Shown: positions 43,101-52,289 of the stretch, in pieces
How positions within the stretch are numbered: the first letter of the stretch is position 1
Layout of the letters: each line of letters starts with the position of its first letter
From: Symsagittifera roscoffensis
Lineage: Eukaryota; Xenacoelomorpha; Acoela; Convolutidae
DNA length: 64,000 bases
Reading direction: 5' to 3'
Assembly (NCBI RefSeq): GCF_963678635.1
Contig: NC_087062.1
Span: 20,819,789-20,883,788, forward strand
Notes under the pieces: generated by a model
The model's database searches: none
Told to the model about the DNA's origin: nothing
The model's input: the letters and a program-made list of their open reading frames with translations, nothing else
Position numbers and translations under genes: made by a program

Positions 43101-46100
43101 TCTGGACCACTCCCCGGACTCTTGATCTAGTCCCAGGTGTTCAACTTCTTCTCTGAATGTTACTTTCTTATCCCTGACTTTTGTCTGCTCCAGAATTTTT
43201 TCGGGGATTTTTTCAACTAGTGATCGCACGACTTCCTTGCTATCAGTGATGCTTCCTTTTGAGACATCAGTATTGTTCACTGTTTCTTCTCTCCGAAGTA
43301 TGGTTAGTTCCGGTGCCTCCTGACCTTTCCCTTGGATCACGGGCTTGTCATCTGATAGTTTCTCAAGCAACCTCATTAAGTCTTCATCTATTCGGACCGT
43401 TCCCTCCTCTACCTGGATGAGATCATAACCTTTTGCCTTGAGTGTTTCCCTCACGATCTTGGACTTGAGCATTATTCCTATCGGAATCCCTCTGCTTTTC
43501 TTCAAGATGGTCTTTTCAAGAGGCTCTTTCGGCAATTCGGGATGATCTTCAATCGGTTTGCCTGATTTGTCCAGCCATCTCGTGAGTGGAAGACTGTCGT
43601 ACGTTTCTTTGTCCATAAAGGAGAAGCCGTCTTTGATCTCAGGTCTGTCCGCCTCTCTTTGTTCTTGCCTCTCGTAGAACTCCGTCTTCTTACTCAAGCT
43701 GTCAGCATTTTGATGTTTATCTCGTGTTCTGTGCTCAATTATCATGTTGTATCCATCCAAGCGAACTATCCACCTCCCAATATAGCTCTGGTCCATTGAG
43801 TACGTTTTCAGCCAGCTTAGTGCTCGGTTGTCGACTCGCAGCTTGAAGGGCTCACTGCCTAAGTATGCTCTGTATTTTTCGACAAAGGTGACCACCGCGA
43901 ACATCTCTGCTTTCGGTGCTCCGTACTTCATTTCTGTGTCATTTAGGACCTTGCTCCCGTATGCTATTGGTCTCAAGACTGTCTTCCCATTCCATTCTTG
44001 TTCTTGATGGAGAATCCCAGAAATAGCGACTACTGACGCATCCGTGTCTAGCACGTACATCCCCTTCTCAGTCGGCATACCCATTACTGGTGCCTCACAC
44101 AGCTCTTTCTTTATTCTCTGGAATGACTCTTCTGCCGCGTTGTTCCACGTGAACTTCTTGCCCTTATGTCTCATTAATTGTTGCATCGGGTATACCTTGT
44201 CCGCATAGCCCTTGATGAATTCTCTATAATAGTTGGCGAAACCCAGGAAGCTCATCAGCTGGTGTTCCGTCTTCGGTGATTTCCAGGTTAGGACTGCTTC
44301 CACGGCGTCTGGGTCAGGTCTGATACCGTGTTTATCTACCATCCTGCCCAAGTATTTAATCGAGTCCTTGAGTATCTCGCACTTTGATGGTTTACACTTC
44401 AGCCCCGATCTTTTCATGCACGCGAACACCTCGTCAAGCCTCTCGATGTGGTCTTCTAGTGTTGGCGTTGCTATTACCACGTCGTCCACGTAGCACATTA
44501 CGAGGTTGCCGTACTTCTTCGTCACGCCTATCAACGCGTGTGCCATCAGCCGCTGAAACGTGGCTGTTGCATTGCAGAGTCCAAACGGCATCCGTTTCCA
44601 TTGAAACAGACCCAACTCGCAGGCGAACCCTGTCTTGTCCCTGTCTTGCTTCCTTAATGGTACCTGCCAAAAGACCGAGCCTAAATCAAGAGTAGTAAAA
44701 AATTTCGCATCACCTAACTTCGAGAGGCTCTCATCAATTCTAGGTATGGGATAGGCATCCTTCACCGTGACGGAGTTCAGGTATCGAAAGTCACAACAAA
44801 ACCTTAACTGGTCGCCTTTCTTTTTGGCCATCACTACTCCACACGCCCACGGTGACTTGGATGGTTCTATCATGTCATACTCTAGTAACGTTTCGATTTC
44901 TTTTCTACACGCGTCCGATTTGTGTGGGGTCATGCGCCTCGCCCCCTCCCTGTGTGGTACCGCGTTTTCCTCAAGTTCTATTTCATGTTCAACAAAATTA
45001 CAACACCCGATATCCGCCTTATGCCTTGAAAAAACCTCCTCGTTCCGCTCTAGTACGTCCTTGATAGCTTCGAGCTGTTCATCTTTCAGTTTGCCCCTTA
45101 AATGTTCAATCTCCGGCAGAACCGGTTTATCAGTTTGCATTTCATCTGGTGTGGGTCGCTCTGGAAAGTTCGAACAGCTCGAAAGCCCATCGTCCGTTTC
45201 TGACTTAAGTGATTTGATAAGACCTGAAGAATCTTTTATTCTCTGCAATCGTCTCAAGATACAAATTTTGTCCCTGTGGTTGGGACAATCAACAACTTCA
45301 TTTTGTTTTGAGTTTTCAATTGTTTCATATCGAGTTTTAACCGGTAAAGCATATCCCAGCTTCCTCCCTCTCTGTATCGTGATCGGTATATCAAGGGTAT
45401 TCAACAAGACACTGACGCAGAGGCCGCTCTTCGTTATCGAAAATGATCTTCCTAAAACAGCAGCGCTTTGACTATTAGGATTTGGAACTATACACACTTG
45501 CTTGTTGTCACTTAGTTCATTATAATTTTTCATCCTCAAGCTTACGATTGCCGCTTCATTAGCTTTTAACCTCACTCTCCTACTCAAGAATACCGGTGCT
45601 TTGTTCTCATTTGCCATTATTAAATTTACCGGTTTGATTGCGTACCTCCTATCCGGGTTCCGTATCCTGAACATTGCATTATTTAGATCTATCGTTACGT
45701 CGAAATTCCTGATGAAGTCTCTGCCCAAAATGAATTGGTCAGATTCATCTAGGTTTTCTACCACGATGAAGCTCATCCACAGGTTACGTTCCCCCAAATT
45801 GAGGGCTATTATCGGCGTCCTGCCCAACACCCGAAGGGCCCCTTTGTTTGCAGCTGACAGCCGTATTCTCGAGTCTATCAAGTCACCTTTGTCAAAGCCC
45901 ATCTTTTCCCATGTTTCGATTGGTATGACGCTCAAGACTGCTCCCGTGTCAAGTAATCCACGTAACTGAGTCTTTTTGCCATTTATGTCTAGCACGTGCC
46001 CTGTCACGTCTGCTTCCGTCCCGATGTGCATTGCATCTTCTTCAAGCATAGCACAGTGTCCAATCGATCTTACTTTCAATTCCTCTTTCCCTACATAGAT

Positions 46101-48917
46101 TTGTCCAATTAGGTCTTCGTCGCATGTTATCATCGTCTTGGTATAGATGTTGATTCCATCTATATTTAGCATGACCTCGTGTGGACCATAAGCTTCAGTG
46201 TACCTATTATCAACACGTACCGACTTGCTGCCCCCTCTCGTGAGTAGTGCCCTGAGCGCTCTGGAAGTCGTTTGTGGACTTATTCCACTCAAGTAGTCTG
46301 CATACACGTCAATGTGCATTATCGTCTGGTCGCTCGGCTCGCTCAAGTTTCTGGTTACCTCGTGTCCGCCCACTGTGATTATCGACATTATTCTTGCTCC
46401 GATTTTCGATATTCCAAAAGGTTTACCTGTCACCATTTTCACGGTGTTACAATTCCCGGTCTTCATTGAGCCCGTTCTAGCCTCTGGTATTGAGTTCGAT
46501 CCGGTCAATGCTTCGTTAAAATTCTGTCTTTCGATCTCCAACTTTAGTCGTTGCTCTATTTCTTTCGCAGCCAGATCTTGTTTCACTTTGGCAATTGCTT
46601 CCGTCGCCGCTTTCTCATAATTTATCTCTAGAGAGCTTCCGGCCGCGGACTCTAACGCACCGCTAACATGTGTAACAGCTTTCACTGTCTTCGACGGCAA
46701 TTCGGTGTTTGGTGCCCCAAAGTTCCTAGATTCAAACTCGTTTTGCCTGTTCCGCTGATTCTGCACCGCCGCTAATGCCAACTTATGTTTGGGGTGATTC
46801 TGGTCCTTGACCGCTTCCCAGAACAAGGGACAATCCATTCTGAAGTGCCCCTCCTGGTTACAGAAGAAGCATCTGGCGCCTATCTTGATGATTAAGCCAT
46901 TATAGTACTCGTGTTCCTCCATCTGGCTCATATCCTCTTCATCCGGTGCATAACCTAGGCTCTTCATGCCTTGTTTGTACGTTGTGCAGTCAGCCACATG
47001 ATGATCCGCTGACCCGCAGTTCGCGCATGATCTGCGCTTGTCCATATCATCTCTAGGTTTGTACCATGATGACCTCTGGGGTTGGCTTCCCCCTTGCGTG
47101 TTCCTGTTTTCGGAATATGAGTACTTCTTAGGTTTCATCAGCATGTATTCTCTTGATTTCTGTCTCATTTCTTCTGGGGTGGGTGCGCTGTCCTTCGACA
47201 ATGTGTAGTATGTTGCTAACATTGTCCTTAAGTCATCACTTTTCACCCCATCGATGAACTTCGAGGCAATGCTAAAGTTCCGTCTATTTGTCGACTCCTC
47301 TGGGTCACTCCTCCTTCTCAAGCTCTCGAGGTCATCTAGGAACCGATCTATTGACTCGTCGTCCCTCTGCCTTCTCGTTTCAAATCGCATCATCGCTTGG
47401 TGACCCTTCATGCCTGACCCGAATCGATTCAGCAATATCTCGAAGATCTTGTCCGCGGTGTCGCGTTCTTCCTCCTTCTTTGCGACCACGCATTTTAATG
47501 CCGTTCCTTCCAAGTTGCTCAGTATGGCTGTACATGCTTGTCTTTCGTCACTCAAGTTATCTTGTTCTAGATGTAATCTCATCACTTCCACCCAAGTGTC
47601 AATGCATCCATCGGAGTCGTCCTTGAATTCTTTTGGCTTCTTGAATGTCTTTCTTGATTTTCCCTCTCTCCTGTCGCTCGAGTCAGTGTTCCTCGAGGCG
47701 AAGGCCTCTAGAGTCCTGTTCATCATCTCCCAAGTGCTGGCCCATGTCATAGCATCCGGTCCTGTGTTGCTGTTAGCTGTTGAATCTCCCGGAGCAGTCG
47801 TTGTATTCGACGTTCCATTCTTCATTATTGTTTTCGCAGCTGTTGGTGCTATGCTTATCGCATCCCTGGTTAAGGGCAACGGTGTCGATTGTCGTTTGTT
47901 CCTTTGTGGTTCTGCAAAGTCAACTCTGGTGCCTTGCGTACGATCCGCTGCCGGTCTTTCTTGTGGAGTAGAACCTCTCAAGATTGCATCCAACTTCGCC
48001 TGTATTGCACACGAACTCTCGGCCTGACTCTTGCTCATTGTGTCCATTCTCCTTTCCAGGCTTCCTAATTGGCTGTTGACATCATCATATCGGTTCTTCA
48101 ACTGTTGCATGTCTGTTTTGATGTTCTTTTCTCGTTCTTCATTGGTGGCTTCTACCTTATCTGACATTTCCTTGAGTCTCTCATCTGTTGCCTTAGCTAG
48201 GTTAAAATAACTGTCTAGATACTCGTGCTTGTTGTATCTTATCTCCTTTTTTATCACCTCTCTGTCTTCTTCACTGTGCTTAAGTCTTTTGCCAATCTGA
48301 TTTAATTTCGCCAACAAGTCACCCAGCTCAATGGTAGTCTCTTCATGGTCAGCCGTCGGTCTCTCTTCGGCCGTAGCCTCTGCTTTAGCTTGTTCCTCTC
48401 TTGGATTGGCTTCTGAGGTCTTCGTGCTCACTGTCCCAAATGTTCGTGCTCTTTCTGCTTTTGGTTCTTCAGTCACGTTTTCTTTCGTTTTTATTCCGAA
48501 CATTATTCCCAATTTTTCCGTAAAAGATGTCCTCTTTACTTGAGAGTCTTCTTTCACCGTTTCTTCGGTGTTGCCTATTGCATCTTCCGCGTCATCTATC
48601 GGTGAGAACTCTATGGGTTTCTGGTTCGGTTCCTCTGCATTGGGCATTGGAGTTGACTCTGTCGCCATCTTCCTTGTTTCATCCACACTTTGATCGGGTG
48701 TCTCTAGATCAATCTCGATGGTGGGTTCTACTCGCTCCCCTTCCGTGCCCTCTTTCGCCCTGTTCTCCGCTGCACTCCTTGTGCTGACCATGTTAACTGA
48801 AAAGTTCGTCTTCGTTATCTTTGGGCCCGTTGATGTCGTTCCGCGCAGCGATGAATTATATTTCGTGTTTGATCCACTTGACCTTTTTTCGAGCACCGGT
48901 ACCCTACTCCGCCTCAT
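40110..48917 (-). CDS. Single-frame Gag-Pol polyprotein, 2,935 aa, with C-terminal macro-like domain
   Basis: The Gag capsid homology (about residues 425-580, DDSDGCIDTWVEVMRLH) is followed by two zinc knuckles, CANCGSADHHVADC (about 630) and CFFCNQEGHFRMDC (about 682). Next are an aspartic protease LLDTGAVLSVIP (about 985), reverse transcriptase with FCCDFRYLN and YVDDVV (1365-1480), and RNase H with LDTDAS (about 1622). A roughly 400-aa acidic insert follows. Integrase comes next, with a HHCC finger (about 2165-2205), IDHQKI, QSDNGKAF and GLVERQNR (D,D,E), and a GPF module (about 2469). The last 155 residues resemble a TARG1-type macro domain. No gag-pol frameshift is needed. The real start may be Met43 (MVSTRSA, ATG at 48791), conserved in the second element. 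It looks functional. Confidence 0.95.
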   Translation of the reverse strand: MRRSRVPVLEKRSSGSNTKYNSSLRGTTSTGPKITKTNFSVNMVSTRSAAENRAKEGTEGERVEPTIEIDLETPDQSVDETRKMATESTPMPNAEEPNQKPIEFSPIDDAEDAIGNTEETVKEDSQVKRTSFTEKLGIMFGIKTKENVTEEPKAERARTFGTVSTKTSEANPREEQAKAEATAEERPTADHEETTIELGDLLAKLNQIGKRLKHSEEDREVIKKEIRYNKHEYLDSYFNLAKATDERLKEMSDKVEATNEEREKNIKTDMQQLKNRYDDVNSQLGSLERRMDTMSKSQAESSCAIQAKLDAILRGSTPQERPAADRTQGTRVDFAEPQRNKRQSTPLPLTRDAISIAPTAAKTIMKNGTSNTTTAPGDSTANSNTGPDAMTWASTWEMMNRTLEAFASRNTDSSDRREGKSRKTFKKPKEFKDDSDGCIDTWVEVMRLHLEQDNLSDERQACTAILSNLEGTALKCVVAKKEEERDTADKIFEILLNRFGSGMKGHQAMMRFETRRQRDDESIDRFLDDLESLRRRSDPEESTNRRNFSIASKFIDGVKSDDLRTMLATYYTLSKDSAPTPEEMRQKSREYMLMKPKKYSYSENRNTQGGSQPQRSSWYKPRDDMDKRRSCANCGSADHHVADCTTYKQGMKSLGYAPDEEDMSQMEEHEYYNGLIIKIGARCFFCNQEGHFRMDCPLFWEAVKDQNHPKHKLALAAVQNQRNRQNEFESRNFGAPNTELPSKTVKAVTHVSGALESAAGSSLEINYEKAATEAIAKVKQDLAAKEIEQRLKLEIERQNFNEALTGSNSIPEARTGSMKTGNCNTVKMVTGKPFGISKIGARIMSIITVGGHEVTRNLSEPSDQTIMHIDVYADYLSGISPQTTSRALRALLTRGGSKSVRVDNRYTEAYGPHEVMLNIDGINIYTKTMITCDEDLIGQIYVGKEELKVRSIGHCAMLEEDAMHIGTEADVTGHVLDINGKKTQLRGLLDTGAVLSVIPIETWEKMGFDKGDLIDSRIRLSAANKGALRVLGRTPIIALNLGERNLWMSFIVVENLDESDQFILGRDFIRNFDVTIDLNNAMFRIRNPDRRYAIKPVNLIMANENKAPVFLSRRVRLKANEAAIVSLRMKNYNELSDNKQVCIVPNPNSQSAAVLGRSFSITKSGLCVSVLLNTLDIPITIQRGRKLGYALPVKTRYETIENSKQNEVVDCPNHRDKICILRRLQRIKDSSGLIKSLKSETDDGLSSCSNFPERPTPDEMQTDKPVLPEIEHLRGKLKDEQLEAIKDVLERNEEVFSRHKADIGCCNFVEHEIELEENAVPHREGARRMTPHKSDACRKEIETLLEYDMIEPSKSPWACGVVMAKKKGDQLRFCCDFRYLNSVTVKDAYPIPRIDESLSKLGDAKFFTTLDLGSVFWQVPLRKQDRDKTGFACELGLFQWKRMPFGLCNATATFQRLMAHALIGVTKKYGNLVMCYVDDVVIATPTLEDHIERLDEVFACMKRSGLKCKPSKCEILKDSIKYLGRMVDKHGIRPDPDAVEAVLTWKSPKTEHQLMSFLGFANYYREFIKGYADKVYPMQQLMRHKGKKFTWNNAAEESFQRIKKELCEAPVMGMPTEKGMYVLDTDASVVAISGILHQEQEWNGKTVLRPIAYGSKVLNDTEMKYGAPKAEMFAVVTFVEKYRAYLGSEPFKLRVDNRALSWLKTYSMDQSYIGRWIVRLDGYNMIIEHRTRDKHQNADSLSKKTEFYERQEQREADRPEIKDGFSFMDKETYDSLPLTRWLDKSGKPIEDHPELPKEPLEKTILKKSRGIPIGIMLKSKIVRETLKAKGYDLIQVEEGTVRIDEDLMRLLEKLSDDKPVIQGKGQEAPELTILRREETVNNTDVSKGSITDSKEVVRSLVEKIPEKILEQTKVRDKKVTFREEVEHLGLDQESGEWSRFMEEDETGEGKLSGERKEWDEDSDESSEDQDSLCMILAEEKIRQHDRELQTDPSSGTYNLEIQEVRGGEELEKIAVSRKPLRELSCNSNVRTNLVPEDDMKIVKRMICVKLSDDIHNPGEMNGQIMALKEHVKARYRLSDLIRAQKNDKMTSNLSKWIHSGVKEKGELEEDSYKILSQFYKEKRDLLYHTAEGVVACKRRDEEKILHKHNLIILPQLYQTEVLFRSHDQMGHQGIDKVQQRILHRFDWPGMRKACERWVNACLACLQVKDPRKMKFPLKSVESSEFNEVVQIDHQKICMTESGYNQILVIIDHFTKLAEAVPCQTASAEETCDHLITHWISRYGCPMTFQSDNGKAFVGDLTKELMKRSHIAQAHSTTYHPQTIGLVERQNRTLVNMLRVYCSRYMTDWDKYLPQVVGAYNSTQHSTTGISPFMMLTGRERAMPITFFYPEYEGKRTSPQAYVKEAIKRQQELNELCRRNTAQAQMRQRKKYDEKILRAKPYEVGQYVWVFQNVIPPKGTKKLLKKWRGPFMITEVHQQGRFYRLSTGRAAHYENLKPHVPSPEDWCLPKDMEGLEYLVVEPACEVNEKGTREKNDGNENLSLDDNEKTEVESDAGSFVEEDWNDPEQNEVPKWMEPDRPTPPETRTGNRKRTGMRYNRYGDDFLIDKIQPDKLGDELLSAGELEAEEEWQVIDDGGHYPQDDYSTPELETDLEQSEIERRENTNLRILEWMRDVKDESREGQSIQQIDVSAANYMKTEDPLFGWTATDRPLDIPKDNSDPTTSTGTSINIFVRGVGVGLTHTENLMIKKLKEVRETCGLELEEEEPEPTIGRNFKTKFEIPNEYSENIMITDSDFILSNRTSAICITADMSFKSRLEADFKREYQNVEFLFRQRPGLGGIAALPPSVAQVPGKYLCFLVTRVNDRNTIDPEHVILALTRLRDFMIERGIVEVSMPVYDPNRGKLSSRELYAILHVVFAETEIMVHLHKKYYLSIA

Positions 48918-51348
48918 TATTTCTATTTACAACTGCTTCTATTTACAATTTTATTATATACACGATTCTATTCTAAGGGTAAAAAAAATATTTTTTGTGG
49001 TAACAAATTCTGTACAACGTGTTAAAAACCTTATCCAATTCTCTTTCTAAAATCTCCGAAAAATTTTCCTTAATTTGGTCTTAACCCTACCTATTTCGAT
49101 TTGTCTTATTCTGTCTTAAAACACACTTGTTGTAATTCTACTTCAATTTTTATACCGTCCCAAGACTATTCGTCACTATCACAGTATTCTCCGCTAGTGT
49201 CCTAAGACCCTTGTACCAAGGCCCCTGTTCCAAGACTACTGTCCCAAGACTAGTGTCCCAAGACTACTGTCCCAAGACTAGTGTCCCAAGGCTAGTGTCC
49301 CAAGACTACTGTCCCACGACTAGTGTCCCAAGGGTAGTGTCCCAAGACCAGTGTCCCAAGGCTAGTGTCCCAAGACTACTGTCCCAAGACTAGTGTCCCA
49401 AGGCTAGTGTCCCAAGACTACTGTCCCAAGGGTAGTGTCCAAAGACCAGTGTCCCAAGGCTAGTGTCCCAAGACTACTGTCCCAAGACTAGTGTCCCAAG
49501 GCTAGTGTCCCAAGACTACTGTCCCAAGACTAGTGTCCCAAGGGTAGTGTCCCAAGACCAGTGTCCCAAGGCTGGTGTCCCAAGACTAGTGTCCCAAGAC
49601 TAGTGTCCCAAGACCACTGTCCCAAGACCACTGTCCCAAGACCCTGTCCCAAGACCCCTGTCCCAAGACCACTGTCCCAAGACCCCTGTCCCAAGACCCT
49701 GTCCCAAGACCACTGTCCCAAGACCCTGTCCCAAGACCCTGTCCCAAGACCCTGTCCCAAGACCACTGTCCCAAAACCACTGTCCCAAGACCCTGTCCCA
49801 AGACCACTGTCCCAAGACCCTGTCCCAAGACCCTGTCCCAAGACCACTGTCCCAAGACCACTGTCCCAAGACCCTGTCCCAAGACCACTGTCCCAAGACC
49901 CTGTCCCAAGACCACTGTCCCAAGACCCTGTCCCAAGACCACTATCCCAAGACTGCTCTGTCCCAATACTTCTTCGGTCTTGTCCCAATACTCGTCACGG
50001 AGTGTCTTCCTCGTTGTAGGGTCTTCTTGAATCACCGTACCTTGTACCACCACTCAAGCTCTAGTAAAATTTTCCCAAAAACCCTCTCTTAAAAGCCAAA
50101 TGCTGACCCCCCTCTTCTTTTTGGTTGTTTCTATTTCAATGTAGGTGCGCAGGTATCTTGTGATCACCTGTTCGTATAAAACCAAACACAAATCCTCACT
50201 AAAATGCAACAAAAATCTAAGTAAGAAAAATAATAAAAACAGAAAAATGAGCCCACCTGAAATTCAAAGGTGACCAATGTCTACCTTTCGTCTAAAAAAA
50301 ATGTCTGGTACCTAATTGCCACGCGTTTTCCTCCCCCCACTAGTGATCTTATGGGGTATCACAAAAGCTGTCTATATCCGGTCCCCCCTACCAAACCAAC
50401 CAGCGTACCAATCTTAACTCGAGTTGAATTTTGGATCTCCACCTAATATTACCAACGCGTGTTAATTTCTAATGTAACTAAGTCAACGATGTCGACTAAT
50501 TAGTTACTCTAATTTCCCCCTTTTTACAATTTACAACCGCCAACCTCTAACTTAACCAGCCCCCCTTCTAACCTCCCCCCTTTCTAGCCCCCCTTCTTAA
50601 GCCTAAAAATTACTTTAAGCGCCGGGTGCTAAACCTCTCAAGAGAAAACCGTAGACCTGTTTCCAGGCCTGCTCAAGTAAAAACGTTCCTCAAAACTGGG
50701 GGATTTCGCTTATCCAATTTTACACTTATCTCCTATATGTAATGTGGATTCTAACGATACCCGTTCTGCCCAACTTGAGAACTCGAGAATTGCCAAATCC
50801 TTCTTGGCTGCTTTCCCACTCGACTGCTTTCCACTCGACTGCTTTCCAGGCTGCTTTCCAGTCAAGTCTCCTATTGGTCCAGCTAAGTTCCAAGCTATCT
50901 GAAAACCTTTGACCACGCCCCACTTCGGGCACTTTATTCAGTTTACTGGTTTAAATTGCTAGGTTGATCGAAACGATCGAACTTGTAAAACAGTATGGGT
51001 ATACTATTTAATTAATATAAAGGTTTGATCCAACTAATCTGGTGTCAAAGTCACTGTCTTTTTTCGTTTTATGGTTTTTGTTCCTTTTTCTATTCTTTTT
51101 TGGTTTTTGTTTTGCTTTTTGTCTTTTTGCTCGTGTTTTTGTCCCCCTAGTTGCCCCCCTTTACTCGGTTAGCTAAGCCTCGTTCGGAGAGCGTACCAGG
51201 AAATTTTCTCGAGTTTTCTTAAAAAGCTATCACGGTACAACCGGAAGGTTTGCACGTTCCTGTCGAACCGTACCGCCGGTACTCTAGAATGGGCATTCAG
51301 CCCGAAGCTGTCTCAAGTGGGTTCGACTCCGTAGTCTTGATGTCGTAA
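48918..51348 (-). other. 2.4-kb leader of the giant element
   Basis: The leader lies between Gag-Pol and the primer binding site. It contains the 49201-49965 minisatellite, pyrimidine-rich tracts near 50,520-50,600 and 51,060-51,160, and a stretch at 51320-51330 that matches the polymerase III B-box (GGTTCGACTCC) on the plus strand. No supported ORF; the open frames across the minisatellite are a by-product of the repeat. Confidence 0.65.
49201..49965. repeat. Minisatellite of 11-14-bp units in the leader
   Basis: The unit is TGTCCCAAGAC followed by 0-3 variable bases (TAC, TAG, CAC, CC), repeated some 55-60 times. The left part uses TAGTG/TACTG units and the right part CACTG/CCTG units, so it grew in at least two bursts. 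On the element's sense strand the core is CTTGGGACA. Confidence 0.93.
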
Positions 51349-51364
51349 ACACCCAGGAGCGCCA
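51349..51364 (-). promoter_or_regulatory. Primer binding site, tRNA-Asn type
   Basis: The minus strand reads TGGCGCTCCTGGGTG starting 11 bases after the 5' LTR. It is complementary to an acceptor end CACCCAGGAGCG-CCA, which fits eukaryotic tRNA-Asn(GUU). The same 15 bases sit after the LTR of the plus-strand element. Confidence 0.7.
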
Positions 51365-51375
51365 TAAAAACACTA

Positions 51376-52289
51376 TGTAACATTCGTCTACTGCAGTCAC
51401 ACATGAGGCTTAAGAAAAATAGGCCCTATAACCACTGGCTCAAGGGTCAGGGACACCATCTCTTGTGTTTTTCTACCTCAAGAACGGTCGGAGCCAGTTC
51501 GATTCGCTTGTGACATGAGACTACGACCCGTTACAGCTTAAAGGCTACTACTAAAATATCCCCCCACTCTAGAATTAGAAACGTCCCCATACTTAGGTCT
51601 CTAGATACCCAAAATACATGAACGCCGTTAAAAACCGGGTTGGAACAATCCGTTAAGTTACTTTTTATTAGACAGTGGAACTTTGATCCATTTCAGATGG
51701 ATCAACCTAAAACTCGCCTTACCTCAACATAACAATCATAAAACACACTCTAGGAATTTAAATTTGTACTCACATAGTAGCACGCTCAAGAAGTGGGAAA
51801 TAATCCAGTCGGTAGTTAACTCAAGAATTAAATAACGTAACTAAATGAGTCTAATGTTTTATAGTTTTAACAATGAGAACGAGTTTATACTCTAGACAAT
51901 AGTTTTCTTGTGAACCATTAGGACACTCAAGTTGTCCACCTTTCCACCGAAGGTTCACTCTAGTCCAGTTCCGAATAATACTCCAGTCGCTATAATCCAA
52001 TTCGAGGGAATGCTCTCGTCTCTGTCACAGATGGGACAGCTCTACTCTCGATTATTATAGTGATGGAAATTGCGAATAGCAATTTCCTACTGCTTTTTCT
52101 TACAACTTTCCCGCGTGTGTGTCTCAATCGTTCTGAAATTGTTCTTACTTCTTTTTCTGATTTTCAGTTCTCGCGAGAAAATCGTGCATGACAGGTTCCA
52201 TTCGAAATTTTGAAAAATTAAATTTCACTCCAAAATCAAGTGTTTTTTGCTTCTCTCAAGGTCAAACTTCCAAATATGACCGACTGGCA
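51376..52289 (-). repeat. 5' LTR of the giant element (914 bp)
   Basis: It runs TGCCAG to TGTTACA on the minus strand. A TATA box is at 51858-51863 and a polyadenylation signal AATAAA at 51664-51669, giving a likely transcription start near 51,830. It is identical by eye to 29376-30289. Confidence 0.93.

Larger units (their letters stand above)
29376..52289 (-). mobile_element. Giant 22.9-kb Ty3/gypsy-type LTR retrotransposon, apparently intact
   Basis: The order on the minus strand is: 5' LTR (51376-52289), tRNA-Asn-like primer binding site, 2.46-kb leader, Gag-Pol (2,935 codons), 508-bp gap, second ORF (2,959 codons), 0.43-kb 3' region and 3' LTR (29376-30289). The LTRs start TGCCAG and end TGTTACA. 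By eye they show no difference over 914 bp, so the insertion is very young. Pol order protease, RT, RNase H, integrase is that of Ty3/gypsy (Metaviridae). Typical members are 5-10 kb. No short target-site duplication is seen; instead a 164-bp direct repeat flanks it. Confidence 0.92.

Noticed and set aside
47410-48027. 205-codon plus-strand ORF opposite Gag
   Set aside because: Antisense shadow of Gag-Pol with no recognisable domain; the same holds for 40210-40839 and 44767-45471.
49201-49965. Regular repeats as a CRISPR array
   Set aside because: Units are 11-14 bp with no unique spacers, in animal DNA; this is a minisatellite.
49530-50053. Overlapping 107-155-codon ORFs on both strands with repeats such as VPRPLSQDP and LGQWSWD
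   Set aside because: They arise from the minisatellite, which lacks stops in several frames. No start context or conservation supports them.
52188-52289. N-terminus of the ORF that enters the LINE tail
   Set aside because: It is the antisense of the LTR; the LINE protein homology starts only after the LTR boundary at 52289/52290.
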